Shown here: piece by piece, positions 63,529 to 64,000 of the stretch
How the letters are laid out: every line of letters starts with the position of its first letter
Position numbering within the stretch: position 1 is the stretch's first letter
Assembly (NCBI GenBank): GCA_012861695.1
Contig: JAAOOA010000028.1
Coordinates: 11,324,470 to 11,388,469, forward strand
Direction: 5' to 3'
Origin: Trematomus loennbergii
Lineage: Eukaryota > Chordata > Actinopteri > Perciformes > Nototheniidae
Length of the DNA stretch: 64,000 bases
Made by a program: the position numbers and the translations under genes
The notes under the pieces: model-generated
What the model was told of the DNA's origin: nothing
What the model saw: only the letters and a program-made list of their open reading frames with translations
Databases searched by the model: none

Positions 63529-64000
63529 GGGAAATAGATGACTTATTATATTTTGTACAATATTATGACAAATATAATGCTTTTAAAATGAATTTTGTTA
63601 TAGTCTGGGGATAACGTTGAAATCTTTAATTTCATTAATTAAAAAATATAGCAGGTTTTGTGGTAAAACATAACAGTTTGAAAGAAAGATATAGAGAAAA
63701 TATATATATATATTCACTTTAACCTATAACATTTTACTGCTAGATGCCTGCACACAAATACAGAGTAATCAGATTAAGACAATGGTTTGAACTTTATATA
63801 TACAGTCTATGGTTTGAACTGGACTGGAGTCTAGTACGTTACAAGTGTAAATGTAAAATGATATGGGAAAAACTGAACAGTCTTTATATGATGTTCCCTC
63901 AAAACATTTCATATCAGATTATCTGAAGAAAAAAAGTGAGTATACGTGCTTGTTATTATTACTTTAGACGATATATATGTGTTTCACAATACCTCATGAT
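63529..64000. other. Non-coding AT-rich DNA to window end
   Basis: The phrase TATGGTTTGAACT occurs twice in degenerate form (about 63782 and 63808), separated by TATATATACAGTC, a phrase seen in many fish repeats. No element boundaries are visible. Confidence 0.4.

Overview
The window looks like nuclear DNA from a vertebrate, most likely a ray-finned (teleost) fish. Three points support this. The only clear gene is the 3' end of an Eph receptor whose exons have vertebrate GT-AG splice sites. The rest is AT-rich non-coding DNA, CpG-poor apart from two small clusters. The interspersed repeats (small hAT, TTAA-flanked and Tc1-like elements, a tRNA-derived SINE remnant, LINE 3' tails, long GT/CA arrays) are of kinds typical of teleost genomes. 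The species cannot be named from sequence alone.

The first 5 kb holds the last three coding exons of an EphB receptor on the plus strand: 1400-1593 (end of the kinase domain), 2797-2952 and 3715-3823 (SAM domain and C-terminus). They join in frame with compatible phases and encode 152 residues. The SAM linker and C-terminal tail point to ephb1 rather than ephb2, ephb3 or ephb4. A 3'UTR runs to an AATAAA near 4704. A second AATAAA at 7854, downstream of an acceptor-like site, may mark a longer or alternative end.

From about 5 kb to the end I find no further host protein-coding gene. This suits the long gene-poor interval expected downstream of EPHB1. The interval is punctuated by transposable elements whose edges can often be read to the base. 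These are a 381-bp TTAA-flanked MITE (19299-19679), a 219-bp TA-flanked palindromic MITE (21231-21449) and a 262-bp hAT MITE with an exact 8-bp target-site duplication (28293-28554). A 2,630-bp hAT-type element of the same terminal family (35199-37828) contains a second hAT element (35809-37057) with a BED-finger transposase remnant. There is also a SINE fragment (about 43055-43313), a decayed piggyBac-like element (about 52720-53430), a 1,239-bp fold-back element with an exact 8-bp duplication (56374-57612), the C-terminal part of a jockey/I-like LINE ORF2 (58718-59380) and a 476-bp TTAA-flanked MITE (63049-63524). Eleven GT/CA microsatellites lie between them; ten have GT on the plus strand and one has CA.

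I found no CRISPR array, bacterial-type operon or convincing new protein system. The structures most worth a second look are the dated nest of hAT insertions, the giant fold-back element, a perfect 70-bp palindrome at 58185-58254, and possible alternative 3' ends of the Eph gene.
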